Positions 10,551 to 22,360 of a stretch of 64,000 nucleotides of DNA are shown here, one piece after another. The translations under genes were made by a program, and so were the position numbers. Numbering within the stretch: position 1 is the stretch's first letter; each line of letters begins with the position of its first letter. This stretch comes from Harmonia axyridis. Taxonomy: Eukaryota > Arthropoda > Insecta > Coleoptera > Coccinellidae. The notes beneath the pieces are model-generated. The model did no database searches. It was not told the origin of the DNA and worked only from the letters and a program-made list of their open reading frames with translations. Location: positions 21,178,001-21,242,000 of the forward strand of contig NC_059508.1 in assembly GCF_914767665.1 (NCBI RefSeq), written 5' to 3'.

Positions 10551-13500
10551 GAGCTTCAGCTACGCGATTTGTATTGAATGCTGCTATTGTACACCTGAGT
10601 TCTCTAAAAACAGAGGCGGCTATACTTGCACTCCTACGTAGATTTAAGAACTTAACTGTGTACTAAATGGTAAGGAATGAGACGGACTGAACTTCGACAG
10701 GGTTGCCACACCTTATCAGGGATTCCACCCCATTTAATTGAATTCCCCTTCGAACTTGACCTCCGGTAAATCCTGACTATCTTGATCGCGTCGAATTGCG
10801 TCAGGCACAACAGGTGAAAATCGGAAGAAATTTCTTTTTCAATACGTTAGTGGGGGACGAAAAAGAAAGAAAATTGGAAAATATTAATTTAGGTTAATAT
10901 TGTGATGTGTATGAAAGAATGTATTTTTGAATGAGTGTTTTTTTTATTTTTGATTGATTTGGGATGGGGAAAAATCTGGTTGTGTAGATGAATTGGGATT
11001 TATTTGTGGAAGGAGCATGTGATGAGTTGAATGTGTTGTAGTGAGATAGTTGGTAAAAAAAGGAACAGGTGTCATAGTAAACAGATGATCATTTTAGAGG
11101 TTAGTCGTGAAGAAAATCGAAACAACGAACAGTCGAACCATCAAATGCAGTTGGTAAATCAAACTCGACAGCCTTTGGCAACGTCGCAGCTGAGCACAGG
11201 CCGGAGGCTGTGTACCTCGTCTGCGAAAGACTAATCAAAGACCTGCGCATGCATACCTTACTCACCTGAAAGGTGGATTATGTACAAGGACCAACAGTGT
11301 GGGTAGCGCGCTCAATATACCTTACCATTGTTCAGTTCTGTACCACCGCTTAAGCACTGTAACGTCAGTAGAGTATTAGTACGAATCACCTGTAGACGCT
11401 TCTAGTATGTGATTGAATAAAGGAAGGTTTTATCGAATGATGCTTATTGAATTAGTTTTAGAAACGTGATGGATCAAACGAATTCGTTCAGTGCGAAGTG
11501 TTGTGAAAGGCTGATCTTTACGTGAAGACGCGGAAGGAAAGAACGCCTGATTCCAACATTTACCACTAGAATCACTTAATAGGTAACCATTTTTATGTTT
11601 ATGTCGAAATTCTCAACCACGCACTGTCAACTAAATCGCACAATTATCTATCACACTGTCATATTTGATAATATGACGAACGTGCAGATACCTACGACGA
11701 TCTAACCTAATTTATGTAAACACAAACATAACCAAACCACATTGTACCGGCAACTAGTGTTTTCTGTTTAGATCCATTACAATAGTACCTGTTATTTCGG
11801 GGCGACAGTAGTCAGTACCCAGACCTGTTCATCAGCTATTGCTTTGCACTTGATCTTGAATGGTACGCCTTTACTAGTTTACCTGCTTTATAGAGGTAGT
11901 CCTCCGTCTGGATTCTGCAAATGTTGTTTGGATTATGCATTCGTCTCCGACACTTTCATCTACTAGACGAATTTAATTTTTTCTAGAAAAAGCGCATACT
12001 CGACCCGTGACTCATAAATAACGAATTCTGATTCTATCGCGCAATTCTCGAATCTCAATCATTTCCTCAAATGACCACAGTTATGGCGCCATTCAATCGC
12101 AGATATATTTTTTGTGTATGTGTAAAACCAGCTCGAGCTATCATATCCAAGCACTGCAAAAGAAATAATCACGCCCAAGTACTGATTTGAAGTTGTCCGG
12201 TGTAACAGGATGAGCCGATCGTCCAATCAACGTTGACTTTCAAATCAAATCCAATCCAAATGTACCAAAGCCATGTGTAGATAATAATATGATGCGCATT
12301 TAGAGAAGAGGAATTAATTGAGTTGAGCCTTTAATAGGTTCTATCACCTCCCATTGCAACAATCTGATACAATGGCATCTTTCGATTATGGAGTCAACAA
12401 ATCTATTACATCGAATTCATCTCAATTATTCACTATTCTATTCATTTTTAAATTTTTAGAATCAAAATTTCCATTGATATGAAAAAAATGAAAAAAAAAT
12501 GTGAAACTACACGTTTAAACTTAAAACATTGAGATAAAAATCAGTAATGATTCAAATCTTATTGATATAGAGAGTCAGTAATTTCAGATTTATTTATATA
12601 AACATTTAGAAATCTGGAAATTCATATTTTCGAATGTATAGTCAAAATGAAAAACCAAATACATTTATTTTTTCCTGATATTTAAATCTCCCTCATTAAT
12701 ACCTAAAACATAAAGAATCATTCATTTGATTATAGAATCAGATATTTCGAGAATAGAAAGAGTCATTTCACTATTCAACTATTTTGATAATAAAAACTAC
12801 CACCAATGGTATTATATTAGATAATTGGTTCTCGATAAATTTTTATTGAAATGTATACTTTTTGTATCTATATTGAGATAATAGAATCATTAATCAAGAA
12901 TTAATCTTTTCATGGATAAGGAGTTCAACTCAATTATTGAATCTTAGTTTACCGATTAAAAATAAATGTTTCTCATTTGAATTCAATGATTATGCGACAT
13001 TGTTTTGTCGTTTAGGACACAAATAATATATTTTAGTTCATCCAACTCAGATATTCTTTTTTTTAAATGCAACTTTTATTTTTATATTGAAAACATCATG
13101 TGAATTTTCTTCTTATCTTAAAATATTCGCTAATAATTGTTCACTTAATTAATAACGCTTCAGTGTCTTCATTATATTTTGTTTTGCTACCTGGCTTTAA
13201 GCTTTTCAGAATAGTTCCTAATCCTATTGTCACTATTTATGTTTACTATTAATATTATATTTATTATGGATAGTCATCAGGTTATTACCTTATTATCTAG
13301 AACAATGCGATCGATTCGTATTTTACTACTTCAACAAATAACTTAATCTGCATTTTTTCAAATTAGGATGATTAAAAACAGAACAAACCTCCCACGAAAA
13401 TGAATAAAACATTTCTGAGGCTTGAGCTTAGATGCTGTCAAGTGTACGAATTATCAATGGCAATATTTCCGGTTTAGCAGTCGAATGAAGGTGCATTTCC

Positions 13501-15229
13501 GCTCTACATGCCAAAACCACTTAAAATGTGGTTTGTGCTATAGGCTCAGACGCACTGAACAGGTTATGTAGTAGTATACTATATTCGATTCATTCTTCAG
13601 TACCGGTTCAGATCAGGTCTATTATTTTGGAAAATGTCTTGTGCATAAGAATGGTTAACACGTGATCAATCCGGTCAACCCCTGGTTACCGCTTATGAGC
13701 GTGTGTATACAAGTTTTTCATTGCGGTTGTTTTTACCTTTGTATTTTTTTCGTGTGTGTTTTTCTTTCACTTTCTGCTTTCAACTTTCGTTAGACACATA
13801 GAAGTTGTTCAACGCGATGTTGTTTTTTACTTTTTATGTTGATTTATTGATAGATATATTGATATCTCAACTTCTATTTCTTATTTCTTTTGAAAAATAG
13901 TTTTACAATTTTAGCATTTTTCATCCAATGAATATTAAAATGAAATATTAGTACAGTTGAAATTTCATCATATTTATTTTCATACGGATTAACTTCATTG
14001 GTTCACCTAGGCTCTTAATTTGATCAGTTGATTAATTAAGTTTTATAATTTAGGAAAATATCTTGAATTATGGAATTTGAGGATTGTATTGAGAACATAT
14101 TTCCCACACTCGAATATATTGGAGATCTCCATTATCTTTGTAAAGCGGAAATATACTCACATAGAACTTGGGTTTCATACGATCCTTCGTGTTGAATTGT
14201 CATAACTATTGGTTTTTTCGTTATTTTAAATTGTTGATTATTAGACGAAGCGTATCATGGAAATACATATTTTGTATACTACATCGTGATTTTTGTTCAT
14301 AAAAGTAGAGTTTTTTCGTTTTATTCCATATAAATATTATTGGTTGTGGAATGAAGGGTCTTTATAAATGATAAAAACATCTTAGTAGTTTCTGAAACAT
14401 TTTTTTAGAAACAAAGAGTTCACAAAATTTGAATAAGAATTCATAATTTCAAAATTTTATTATATAGAGTAGTTGTCAGTATTCTTGAGAAGTGGTAAAG
14501 ATCAATTCAAAGACCACAACGATGTTAAAGTCATTTTTTATTAATATTCTGCATTGGTATCCTGGTTCACATGTTGAACATTTATTGATAGATCTCCTTC
14601 AAGAACTTTATGAATGAATGGATCAATTTTTGCGAACTTCATCTTAAATAATACAGGGTCTTTTCGAATGATGATAATAATGCCCTCTAATGCATGTGAT
14701 ATAGAATGAACATAAAGAGAACAAAAATATAATAAGTCGAAATCAATTACAGGTATTGTGACACAGTAGTGACCTTTGAAATATTTTTAACTTATTTATC
14801 TCGAGTTTGGACATAGATATAAATGAAAATTTTGTTTAAGGACTGTTCAAAAGTTGTCACTACGATTCTACAATCATTTATAAATATTTTTCTATTTGAA
14901 ATATTTTTTATTACTTTTATTGTCGCGCTCCTGTCTAGAATGCTCATTGAACATCTAAAATGGCATTTCTAAATGAAGTTCACGTGTGAGTTATCAAAAA
15001 TTGTTTATGCTCGATCAGGAATTGTGGCGTAAAATATTCCAGACACAATGTCGATATTAAATGTGCTGGTCGAGATCAGAACTCATTCATAATCTGTACA
15101 AGATTTATGTGGCGACCTTAGCCCAAGAAATTGTAGTAACGAGAACCAGACCAAACAATATTCATGCTGGACTTCATTGTTCTAACTTTTTTACGACTGA
15201 GTTATTTACGACCCTCTCTTCATTTTCAG
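10551..15229. other. Upstream / 5' intronic region of grh
   Basis: Composition is more complex at 10551-12300 and 13400-13750 than in neighbouring repeats, and no transposon was recognised, which suits a regulatory or 5'-untranslated region of a developmental gene. An ACCGGTT core, a Grainyhead-type binding site in the literature, occurs at 13602-13608. No coding exon upstream of 15404 was identified. Confidence 0.35.
11490..11582 (+). promoter_or_regulatory. Candidate transcription start and non-coding first exon
   Basis: TCAGTG, an insect initiator-like motif, has its A at 11490, and a donor-like AG/GTAACC follows at 11582. The nearest clear acceptor downstream is TTTTCAG at 15229, the start of the grh coding exon. 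This is a guess based on motifs alone; no downstream promoter element was found at the expected spacing. Confidence 0.15.
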
Positions 15230-15403
15230 GTCGATTTCCAGACCAAGCCGTTCAGACTTTTCGTCACACCTCAACAAATGAACATTTCAAAGTTAAATTA
15301 TATAGCCATCAAAGTGCCATAGTTGAAGAACGAACTCAAACTCGAAGTGCAATACGCGTGCAAGTGAACTTTCTGTGATAAAAAAAATCTTCTGGTTGCC
15401 ATA

Positions 15404-16068
15404 ATGACAAGAAGAACGGTGGAAGAATCGTCGAATGCTCAAATCGAGACGGAATCGCCAATGATGTCCCCTCTGCCCCCTCAGGCGTCTCCAGCAAACA
15501 GATCGCCTCTGACTGAGAGTCCCCAGTCGCCGGCAATGCTTGCCACCATGACACCAGTGAATGTCATGGAGCTCAAAAAGGAAATCGATGAAAAAAGTGC
15601 CATGGGAAACGGTAGTCTATACGCTCAGGTCAAAACAGAAGTTATGTACGATAAGGATGAAGAACTTTACGCTCACCATCATGCCATTCATGATAAAAAT
15701 GACACTCCAATAGACCTCATCTACGAAGATGGTAATAAGACTGTCATCTATACCACTGCTCCCGACCAAAAGGGTATAGAGATTTATTCTGCAGACAATT
15801 CAGGTGAAATCACCATCAACAACCTCAGTGCCCATCAGATTCAGGGTCAGCATCAAATTGCCGATGTGCTTATTGAGGGTAATGCTCAAGGGTTGGTTGG
15901 AAGTGCTTCAGATTCAGCCAACACACCACCTGGAACTGTTTCGGTTGTTCTTCAGGGTAATAGTCAGGGGTTGTTGCAGTATCCACAGTCTCAAGTTCCT
16001 GCCACTACTGTTCTGGTGCTGTCTGAACTTGTAGAAGATATGGGAGCTGTTCCGGTCGTCGGATTAAG
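15404..16068 (+). CDS. grh: grainyhead, N-terminal coding exon
   Basis: Encodes the first 221 residues (plus two bases) of Grainyhead, a CP2-family transcription factor that controls epidermal barrier, cuticle and neuroblast programmes. Recognition rests on two blocks I know from Drosophila Grh: LATMTPVNVMELK, and PIDLIYEDGNKTVIYTT followed by DQKGIEIYS. The rest is acidic and Q/S/P-rich, as expected for the activation region. The exon appears to start at 15230 after a pyrimidine-rich acceptor (CTTCATTTTCAG), giving a 174-base 5' UTR piece with one 14-codon upstream ORF. The chosen ATG follows an in-frame TGA at 15365 and has A at -3. The donor is AAG/GTAAGA at 16068. The CP2 DNA-binding and dimerisation regions are not in this exon and were not found in the window. 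Confidence 0.85.
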
Positions 16069-17184
16069 GTAAGATCATTCCTACTTCAACCCAATTTGGG
16101 TAGCATTCAATTACTTCACGATTGAATCGAACGACCAAACCTGTAGATTTGAAATCTGACGGACAAAAACCTAACGGTAATCGCGAAGTTCAGAATTGAG
16201 GAATTTTAAAAACAAAGAACCGTCTTTTAAATGCGGGTTTTCTCCACTCATGTGTGTTTAGTGAACTTTCAACCAAGACTGAAAGGCTCGAATGCCATAG
16301 CGAGAGTAGTGCAGGAAAAACTGAAAAATCTGCCAAACGACAGTTCTGACCGTAAGGTCGCCTGTACGTGAATTGGCATTAGACAACTGGAAGTTCCAAG
16401 CAAGATATTAAAATTTTCTCCTGTTGAACTGTTTAACATTATATGACCTTAATATTGTCATTGATATGAAAAAATATAATAGAACAGTATTCTGAAAAAA
16501 TATTTAATCTTCATGCGTATTGAATATGTTGTGTGAAGATCTGAAAACGTTGGAAAATATTGAAATTTTCTTCTTATTCTTCATTATTTTCATTTCCAGG
16601 TATGAGGAACCCATATTTCGTGAATTCATAACGCTTGAGTGAAATAACAAAGCAGATTTGACGTCGATGCTTCAGAAGTGTCATTCATATTGAAAAATTT
16701 TGAGATATTGAAAATCTCAAAATCTCTGTTTTTCAATTTACTTTTGTTTGTTAATGAAATAGTAACCGCTGATATCCAAATCAAAGTGTACAAAAATCTT
16801 ATTTTCTAAGTTCATCACCATTTTTTTTAAATTGATCCAAATTATGAAATACAATCGTGATAAATCAATAATGAGGTCAATGTTCACCTAATAATCGACA
16901 ATAATATTACTATTAATATTCATGATCTTACTACCTTTCTGTTCTGCACTTTTTTCATTCTTACTTTTTCGATTGAATAATTTACCTATAACAGAAGAGT
17001 TGCTTCCTACTAGGCTTGTTATGTTTATTGTTTTTTCGTAAACACATATGGAGGAATTTATATTATGAGAATATGGCACTTTTGTATTTCACTTAGTTAG
17101 TGCTAGAAAGATTTATTTTCTTTCTAATCATAAACGTGAATTTTATTGTTTATTTTATTCAATTAGTTTTGTAGTTGGTTTCAG
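16069..17184 (+). other. grh: grh intron between the first two coding exons
   Basis: AT-rich intron bounded by GTAAGA and TTGGTTTCAG. It holds no recognised repeat or gene. Confidence 0.6.
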
Positions 17185-17230
17185 TGATGAACAAATATTA
17201 TTAGCTCCAGAAAGCGAAAAAGGTATCCAG
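17185..17230 (+). CDS. grh: grainyhead, 46-base micro-exon
   Basis: A 46-base exon sits between the acceptor GTTGGTTTCAG and the donor CAG/GTGAGC. The previous exon ends two bases into a codon; joining completes AG+T as Ser and then reads DEQILLAPESEKGIQ with no stop, leaving phase 0. Splice sites on both sides, compatible phase and acidic, non-repetitive residues support a real exon. It extends the N-terminal region before the CP2 domain. Readthrough past the first donor would instead terminate almost at once. A transcript or the grh of a related insect would test it. Confidence 0.65.
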
Positions 17231-18451
17231 GTGAGCGCATCATTTATAAACAACCATTCATTTTTGAAATTTGATCAGTTTTTGAAAGATTACACGTATG
17301 ATTTTCTACTTCATAAAGCTTTATGCGAAGGAAATATTGTGACTAATATCATGCAGAAGTTGTCTCAGATTTTATTTCTTTAATCTCGGAGATATAGATA
17401 ACAGAGAAAGTTGTGTGGGTTTTGTCAGCGTTTATAACTGCTTCTAATATAATGGGTCTTAATTTATTCTAAAATTCGTAATAAAAGTGATCACATTTCT
17501 GTTGCAATAGCAACCTGCCCCATTTATTTATAGAATGTACAGGTGGAACTCAGATTCATAAAATATATACTTGAAATCTTCATGCAAATTGAGAAAAGAA
17601 ATATTTTCCAACGGATGTATTGATGAAATTTTCTTTCTTCACATATTACTCTCCATTATGTGTATTCGATTTCAGATTAACTTGAAATCGAAGTCACATC
17701 ATTCTTTTAATCTTTTCAAACAACTTCATATAAATTTTCAATGAGGAATTTGCAGAAGCGATATTTTTGTATAAAGTAGAAATAAATACTGCTATAACCA
17801 TATTATTCTGATCTTTATTTTCTATCAGACATTGTGCGAATGATTGAATACATTGGGATAACCGAAAACAATCGTTTCAAGGCTATTTGTTACAATCGCT
17901 AAATAATTTTGTGAACGGCAATATGGGCTTGTCCAAAATTTTCAATGCTAGAGTTAGGCTAATTCAATAAACACTCTTCTCAAGTAGGATATACCCTGCT
18001 ATTTAGAGAGAATTTAAAAACAGTTATTTGACTAGGTTGCTCATTAAAAAATGTTACAATAAATTAAGAACATGAAAAAATCTACATCTTTAAGTTATTT
18101 TCGATATATTTTGTCTGAGTAAGGCAAAGTTTGTATTGTAAAATCTATGCAATTGAAATTTTCTATCCTCTAATTACTCCTCGACAAACTGGATATATTT
18201 CTTGGGACCAGCTGTTGAGGTTTCCTTCACTTTTGAAATGGTTTTATTTGTTTTTATTCAATCAATGATTTGTGTTGAGTTATTTCTTGGAATATTGGAA
18301 TTGGCTTGTTAAAATTGTTGTCTGTCTCTATCATTCTTCATCGAGTCTTAGAATCCAGCTTTGTTATTTGTACCCTCTTGTCCTTGAAAAATTGTTAGTT
18401 ACCTTTACAAATGCTGAAAGAATCAAAACACCGAAAATGAGAGTCCAAGAT

Positions 18452-18883
18452 TGTACAGGGTAGCCCAAATTCGATGCTCACTGAGAGCATCTCGAGAACT
18501 ATAAGACTTGAAGTAAAAAATCTTCAAGGACCGCCGATTTCTTTTTTCGAAATAATGACATTTAAGAAATCAGATAGTAAATATTTTGCTTCATTCTCGA
18601 GTTTCTGAAAAACGGTTGTTTCAAATATTTCGCCATATCTTTGTTTCTGTTCGATATATTGAACAAATTGTTAAATGTTTTTTTCAATAACTCTTATAGT
18701 TTATATGATCCTCATAACATATGACAGAAATTAATTACCGTTTTGGATAAATGGAGAAGAGTTATTTTCCATTTACGATCTGATTTCTAGTTATATAAAA
18801 AAAGATCCTTGAAGATTTTTTCTCTTAGTCTTATAGTTATCGAAATGCTTTCAGTGAGCATCGAATTTGAAACTCTCTGTACA
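18452..18883. mobile_element. Small inverted-repeat element (MITE-like, family E)
   Basis: The ends TGTACAGGGTAGCCCAAATT and the complement of the right end (TGTACAGAGAGTTTCAAATT) open imperfect terminal inverted repeats of about 75 bp, including ATTCGATGCTCACTGA and ACTATAAGACT. Length is about 430 bp with no coding capacity. A related, longer and disrupted copy lies at 35280-36146. Confidence 0.75.
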
Positions 18884-19015
18884 TATGAAAAGTAGGGAAG
18901 TGAAAAAAAATGTGTAATGCAGAAAACACACTAAATTTAGTACTTTTATTTGAATATCAAACTTTAGGAATCGCTTGATGAAAAAATCAAATTGTCTATT
19001 ATCCGAAAATTGCTA

Positions 19016-19018
<3 letters not shown>

Positions 19019-19094
<76 letters not shown>
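19019..19094. repeat. TA microsatellite
   Basis: About 38 TA units, essentially uninterrupted. No retrotransposon tail is attached to this one. Confidence 0.95.
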
Positions 19095-19099
<5 letters not shown>

Positions 19100-19144
19100 C
19101 AAAAATGTTAGGATGTTTCGATCTAGGAAATTAAGTGATACACT

Positions 19145-19352
19145 TTTATATCATCCAAGCTTTCGGTAAGACTTCTTACCTTTCTCAAGGATCTGTAATA
19201 TATATTAAATATAAACATTACAATTAGCAAATTGCTAATATATATATTGAAAGTGTAATTTTCTTGGGTTTAGAGCACATTAAAATTCAAATATTTATAT
19301 TTTATTCAGTGAAATCGACATATGTTTCGGCGTAAATAAGCCTTTTTCAAGA
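19145..19352 (-). mobile_element. Two Penelope-like-end hairpin motifs (reverse strand)
   Basis: On the - strand, 19190-19154 reads CCTTGAGAAAGGTAAG then CTTACCGAAAGCTTGG, with a perfect 6-bp stem (GGTAAG/CTTACC). 19352-19321 reads CTTGAAAAAGGC, an 8-base loop, then GCCGAAACAT. Both share the layout (C)TTGA-AA-stem-GAAA with the stronger pair at 19487-19917. This layout recalls termini of Penelope-like retroelements (family knowledge, uncertain). Confidence 0.4.
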
Positions 19353-19486
19353 TTGTATATAATAACAGTTGGACATCAACATTAGTCTAGCAATATTCCT
19401 ATAATAAAAATTGTACAAGTCAAATCAATAAAATTTAATCTTTACGAGGGTACTGTCAAATAAAATTTTCCTATATATATATATAT

Positions 19487-19917
19487 GTAAAGGACTTATT
19501 CATTGGGTATCTAGGTTGAAGTTTGATTTCGATGTTTATTGTTTACAAACGTTTCGGCAAATCCGCCTTCTTCAGTGTGAGATATCAATTAAAATGGACA
19601 TTACAATCTAAAAATTGCATACATTCTGAGCCGTATCTATATGCCACTATTGAAGCGAGCACCGAATTGAAGTAGAAGAACTATGACATAAAAATGACAG
19701 CACCCACTTGACAACATCAGAACAACAAAGACGACAATTTGTGGGATATTTTGCAATAATTTTTATTCATTTAATAATGTATGCAATTTTTAGATTGTAA
19801 TGTCCATTTTAATTGATATCTTACACTGAAGAAGGCGGATTTGCCGAAACGTTTGTAAACAATAAACATCGAAATCAAACTTCAACCTAGATACCCAATG
19901 AATAAGTCCTTTACATG
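19487..19917. mobile_element. Inverted pair of about 140-bp repeat ends around a 150-bp loop
   Basis: Bases 19487-19625 and 19775-19917 are near-perfect inverted copies, reading on the + strand of the right arm GTCCATTTTAATTGATATC, then CACTGAAGAAGGCGGAT, then TTGCCGAAACGTTTG. Each arm contains a CTGAAGA-stem-GAAAC hairpin (GGC/GCC). The outer junctions abut short TA runs. Head-to-head terminal repeats of this kind are seen in Penelope-like elements; no GIY-YIG or reverse transcriptase reading lies between the arms. Confidence 0.6.
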
Positions 19918-19947
19918 TTATAAAGAACTAGGTAAAAATGAATTTAA

Positions 19948-19985
<38 letters not shown>
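19948..19985. repeat. TA microsatellite, interrupted
   Basis: Two TA runs separated by a single G-for-A change, about 38 bp in all. Confidence 0.9.
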
Positions 19986-19988
<3 letters not shown>

Positions 19989-20035
19989 TTAAACCGCCTT
20001 TGGAGAGCCATACATTGTCGTTTTACCATCATTTC

Positions 20036-20156
20036 GACGTCCTCTTGCAATCCGACGTCCGATATACGGACGTCGAATTGTTTTGCCGAATTCTCAATGT
20101 ATTATGACTTCATGGCACGTCCTGAGTGCGTATGTCAATTTTTGCCGATGACGTCA
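20036..20156. promoter_or_regulatory. GACGTC cluster with a 23-bp operator-like inverted repeat
   Basis: GACGTC occurs at 20036, 20054, 20069 and 20150, four times in 120 bp of AT-rich DNA. The middle two form CGACGTCCG-ATATA-CGGACGTCG (20053-20075), a perfect inverted repeat with a 5-bp spacer. The last is a full CRE octamer TGACGTCA (20149-20156). Further single copies lie at 20336, 21999 and 22042. Position inside a probable grh intron makes an enhancer with bZIP (CREB/ATF) sites possible. Confidence 0.35.
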
Positions 20157-22360
20157 GGTATTCTCATCGTGTACAAAATCGTATATTTCAGTTCAAACAA
20201 CGAACGACCGTAGCGCTGACTACTACCTCTCGCGTATATGTTATATACATCTTCCCCGTTTCATATTGAGAGCATTTGACGACATAAAGTTTGGCAACAT
20301 AGTCTCATAATAATTCTTATACAGTGCGATCAAGGGACGTCCGTTATACTTTGTTATCTAAAAAAAACTGTTTTCCATGCGTAGCGTCGCTTCTCGATGA
20401 AGTGCTTGGAGCTGCATTTATGAATACTCACGAAAATCGTCTATCCACATATCACCGTGTGATGAAGTGATGATGATGTGAGAGACAGAAAGGAGATGAT
20501 AGTATATAGATTAACTAACTTCGTGAATTTCATAACGACCAACCGTTATGGGATGTTTAATTGATATCTTTGTTCTTTATGGAAATTGTTGATCTGCTAT
20601 ATAAATTATTTTTTTTAAATATTATTGATATTAAATGGAAAATAACAAATAATAAGGGTGTGGTAGAAAAATCTATCACAGAAATTGGAATGACCGTCGA
20701 TAAAAACAAACAACTCGAATCATTGATTCTCTAGATTGAATGTATTTTCGAAAGTAATATATCCTTTATTCCTGAAGGCTACCTCACACGGTCAATATTA
20801 TTGAAGCAATATCCATATTCATCAATATAATTAACGTGTGAGGAGTACATAGAAATAATCATATCTATTGATGGCGATAATTTAAAAAAAATAAAGAAGC
20901 ACTGACCTGAAATCAGAAGCTTTTGCGCGTTTGTCTATATTGGGAAAAAAATAAATCCAATTTGAATACCCTGAGGGCTATTGATTTGATTCTACTCGTT
21001 CATGAATTCATCTTTTCTTTTTGAATCTTAATTCTACGCTGAAAGTTTTGAAGTCGTTCCTTCCACCCTGTATACCTCGCGGACTATTTTCATACCTACA
21101 AACTACATTTTCATAAAAATTGGTCGAGTCGTTTCGGAAAAGTTCGTAAATTATCACCGTAACACGGAATTTTTACATATAATATTTTCCTCGTTGAAAT
21201 TTCAAAGTTCATCAACTTCAATGGTTAGTTCGAAAAAAATGTTGTCTCAGAATTAGTATCTCATCATTCTCAACCCACATTGGAATTGATATACATTAAT
21301 GCTCCGATCGGTCATGAATTATAACACAATATATTAAATTCTATTGCTTATACATCTTCACGAAAAAAAAAAAGTGATACAACTAATTCTTGGAATAACA
21401 TTAGGCGAAAATATAGGGACCAATATGAATAAATTTCCAATTAATTTCAATTTGACGACATACATCAATTCAATAATTGCAACCAAATGAGAGATTTAGG
21501 GTTTTTTAACAAAACTACAAAGAATCTATAGAGGCACTTGTATAGATCTATATATTAATTTATTTTGATTAATCAGAATTGGGGAAAACATTCTTTTGAC
21601 TTATTCGTATGTTTTTATTTTTTTTATGATATTCCGTTACTAGCGTAACTATACACATATCTTATCACACTATTCCTAATAGTCAAATATATACATGTAC
21701 GGCTTTTTCTGATAACTTTGGATTTACATCTTCCGAACGAATTAAAAAACTTTGCATGCTGAATTTTATCGAATGGAATTTGATGTAAGCAGTATATACT
21801 GACATAAGATACTATTTTTTCATCCAGAAAAATCTTATCATTTATGAATATTTCAATATTTTAGAAAGTATGCATCCCCACATTCTTTTTTGTTCTTTCA
21901 CAACCCTCTTATTAATTTGATTGGAATTTACCAGCTCTTGAATGAGTGTATCAACAGGTCCGACTACTGTATATACTCCGTACAGAGTCAGCTTTTTCGA
22001 CGTCCATTTCATTAGGGTGTATTTTCATGGGTCGCTTTTTGGACGTCCATATATAACAAAATGTTATTATGAATTAATTTATGTTGATGAATTTCTCTGA
22101 GAAATATTCGAAAACGGAAACATGATTCAAAACAGAAACTGTTCTTATATTAGAACATTGAACAACAAACCCTAACTAGAACATTTGAAAGAAACAAATA
22201 CGGCATTGCATCATTTGAATTCTTACGATGATTCCTATTAATTTGGATCGGACTAAACCGGAAAAATGCGAAATTTTAGCGGGAAAAGATCTGGAATTGA
22301 GGAGTTCCTATGATATCGTTTCAGTGTTGTTGTGAGAGTGTAGGTATAAGAAAGTGCAAG

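Larger units (their letters stand above)
17231..22322. other. Probable grh intron 5' part
   Basis: No coding exon was recognised. The interval holds the inverted-repeat element at 18452-18883, TA microsatellites, the Penelope-like hairpin group at 19145-19917 and the GACGTC cluster near 20.0-20.2 kb. From 20.4 to 22.3 kb it is AT-rich sequence without a recognised element. Confidence 0.45.

Noticed and set aside
15061..15378. Separate 105-codon gene just upstream of grh
   Set aside because: It spans a strong splice acceptor at 15229 and overlaps the grh 5' UTR; no recognisable protein. Explained as intron plus UTR.
19826..19852. Functional hammerhead ribozyme
   Set aside because: The CTGAAGA and GAAAC halves are present, but a bulged A precedes stem II and I found no matching cleavage-site helix, so only a hammerhead-like resemblance is reported.
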